Below are positions 63,520 through 64,000 of a DNA stretch of 64,000 bases, in pieces (the first letter of the stretch is position 1; each line of letters opens with the position of its first letter). Origin of the DNA: Desulfolutivibrio sulfoxidireducens (GTDB lineage Bacteria; Desulfobacterota; Desulfovibrionia; Desulfovibrionales; Desulfovibrionaceae). The stretch lies in the NCBI RefSeq assembly GCF_013376475.1, contig NZ_CP045508.1, positions 2,950,001-3,014,000 on the forward strand, in the 5' to 3' direction. The notes under the pieces were generated by a model. The model ran no database searches and was not told the origin of the DNA. It was given only the letters and a program-made list of their open reading frames with translations. The position numbers and the translations under genes were made by a program.

Positions 63520-64000
63520 CTACCCCTTGAGTCTGTAGAATTTTTTCAGTCCCGGGAAGATGTCGGAGAGTTCCCGGTTGCCCATGATCCCCTCGGGGCG
63601 AAACTGCATCAGAAGCACCAGAAGAAGCGGGATGACCACCCACTTGATGATCTGCAGGGGCCGCAGGGCCTCCATGAGCAGGGTGAACAGGATGGCCGAG
63701 AGCACGGACCCCGAAAGCGATCCCATGCCCCCGAGATAGACCATGACCATGACCTCGGTGGATTTGAGGATGGTGAACGACCCGGGGTTCACATAGCCCA
63801 GGACGTGGGCGAAAAGGCCGCCGGCCACCCCGGCCAGGCCGCAGGAGATCATAAAGGCCGTCAGCTTCACCCGGTTGGTGTTCACGCTCATGATCTCGGC
63901 CGCGATCTCGTCCTGGCACACGGCGTTGACCCCGTTGCCCAGGGTGGAAAAGATGAAACGGCGAATGAGCCAGATGGAAAAGACCGTGCCCAGAAAGACC
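63520..64000 (-). CDS. livM: branched-chain amino-acid ABC transporter permease LivM (3' part)
   Basis: The C-terminal 160 residues of a membrane permease; the rest lies beyond the window edge. Visible are the helices LIRRFIFSTLGNG and AFMISCGLAGVAGGLFAH, the cytoplasmic AAEIMSVNTNRVKLTAF that contacts the ATPases, VYLGGMGSLSGSVLSA and the typical ending LMQFRPEGIMG. Its stop lies six bases before the livG start. Confidence 0.93.
   Translation of the reverse strand, partial: VFLGTVFSIWLIRRFIFSTLGNGVNAVCQDEIAAEIMSVNTNRVKLTAFMISCGLAGVAGGLFAHVLGYVNPGSFTILKSTEVMVMVYLGGMGSLSGSVLSAILFTLLMEALRPLQIIKWVVIPLLLVLLMQFRPEGIMGNRELSDIFPGLKKFYRLKG

Overview
The window is a GC-rich chromosomal segment from a Gram-negative bacterium. 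The gene set suggests a Desulfovibrio-type deltaproteobacterium (Desulfovibrionaceae sensu lato); this is inferred from gene content, not from a 16S gene. Supporting points are three sigma-54 activators, GG-N10-GC promoters near flagellar-type genes, a chemoreceptor with an H-NOX haem domain, a His-type (anaerobe-style) THI4 thiazole synthase, a one-haem c-type propeller protein, and many lipoproteins. No rRNA, tRNA or CRISPR array was recognised.

Layout. 1-2.7 kb: two small helical proteins, the first FliT-like, behind a sigma-54 promoter, then a GT9 glycosyltransferase. 2.9-9.7 kb: a diguanylate cyclase, malic enzyme, a secreted NagZ-like GH3 enzyme and an MCP ending in an H-NOX domain. 9.8-16.75 kb: an island of mobile DNA. 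It holds an intact IS630-type element, an ISL3-type transposase tail, a long hybrid histidine kinase with lower GC, an ISL3-type left end, a broken phage integrase, a remnant of the first IS630 element, and a second IS630-type element whose transposase is frameshifted. 17-26 kb: a VOC/HPPD-like protein, priA, galU, glmM (frameshifted at a nine-base homopolymer), a lipoprotein, a VanZ-like protein and htpX. 26.6-31.4 kb: a double-receiver protein coupled to pbpC, a thiamine-binding-type protein coupled to a cell-wall amidase, and a small secreted ORF behind a sigma-54 promoter. 31.4-34.3 kb: molybdate transport genes in the order modB-modA-modC, with a structured leader before modB and an array of hairpins before modC.

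34.4-45.2 kb: a GT2 transferase, a small membrane protein, an NtrC-type response regulator, a 1070-residue exported TPR protein, a PLP decarboxylase, a receiver-less sigma-54 activator with GAFTSA in place of GAFTGA, a flagellar rod-family protein and a lipoprotein. 45.3-49 kb: an aminotransferase and a polar amino-acid ABC transporter. 49.2-52 kb: a GAF-type sigma-54 activator, a small membrane protein and pgpA. 52.2-55.2 kb: three exported proteins, one with mirror-symmetric cysteine spacing. 55.7-64 kb: der, thi4, mtnA, gatB, a small helical protein, and the livF-livG-livM end of a branched-chain amino-acid ABC transporter cut by the window edge.

The most distinctive feature outside the genes is a family of modular palindromic repeats between genes (5.5, 5.7, 9.7, 16.9, 25.1, 29.7, 33.2-33.5, 57.2, 59.5, 61.6-61.8 kb). 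Hairpin arms differ in sequence between copies but stay self-complementary. One copy lies inside the coding sequence of the GH3 enzyme. A second, unrelated intergenic element occurs in two diverged copies, before modB and between livG and livF.
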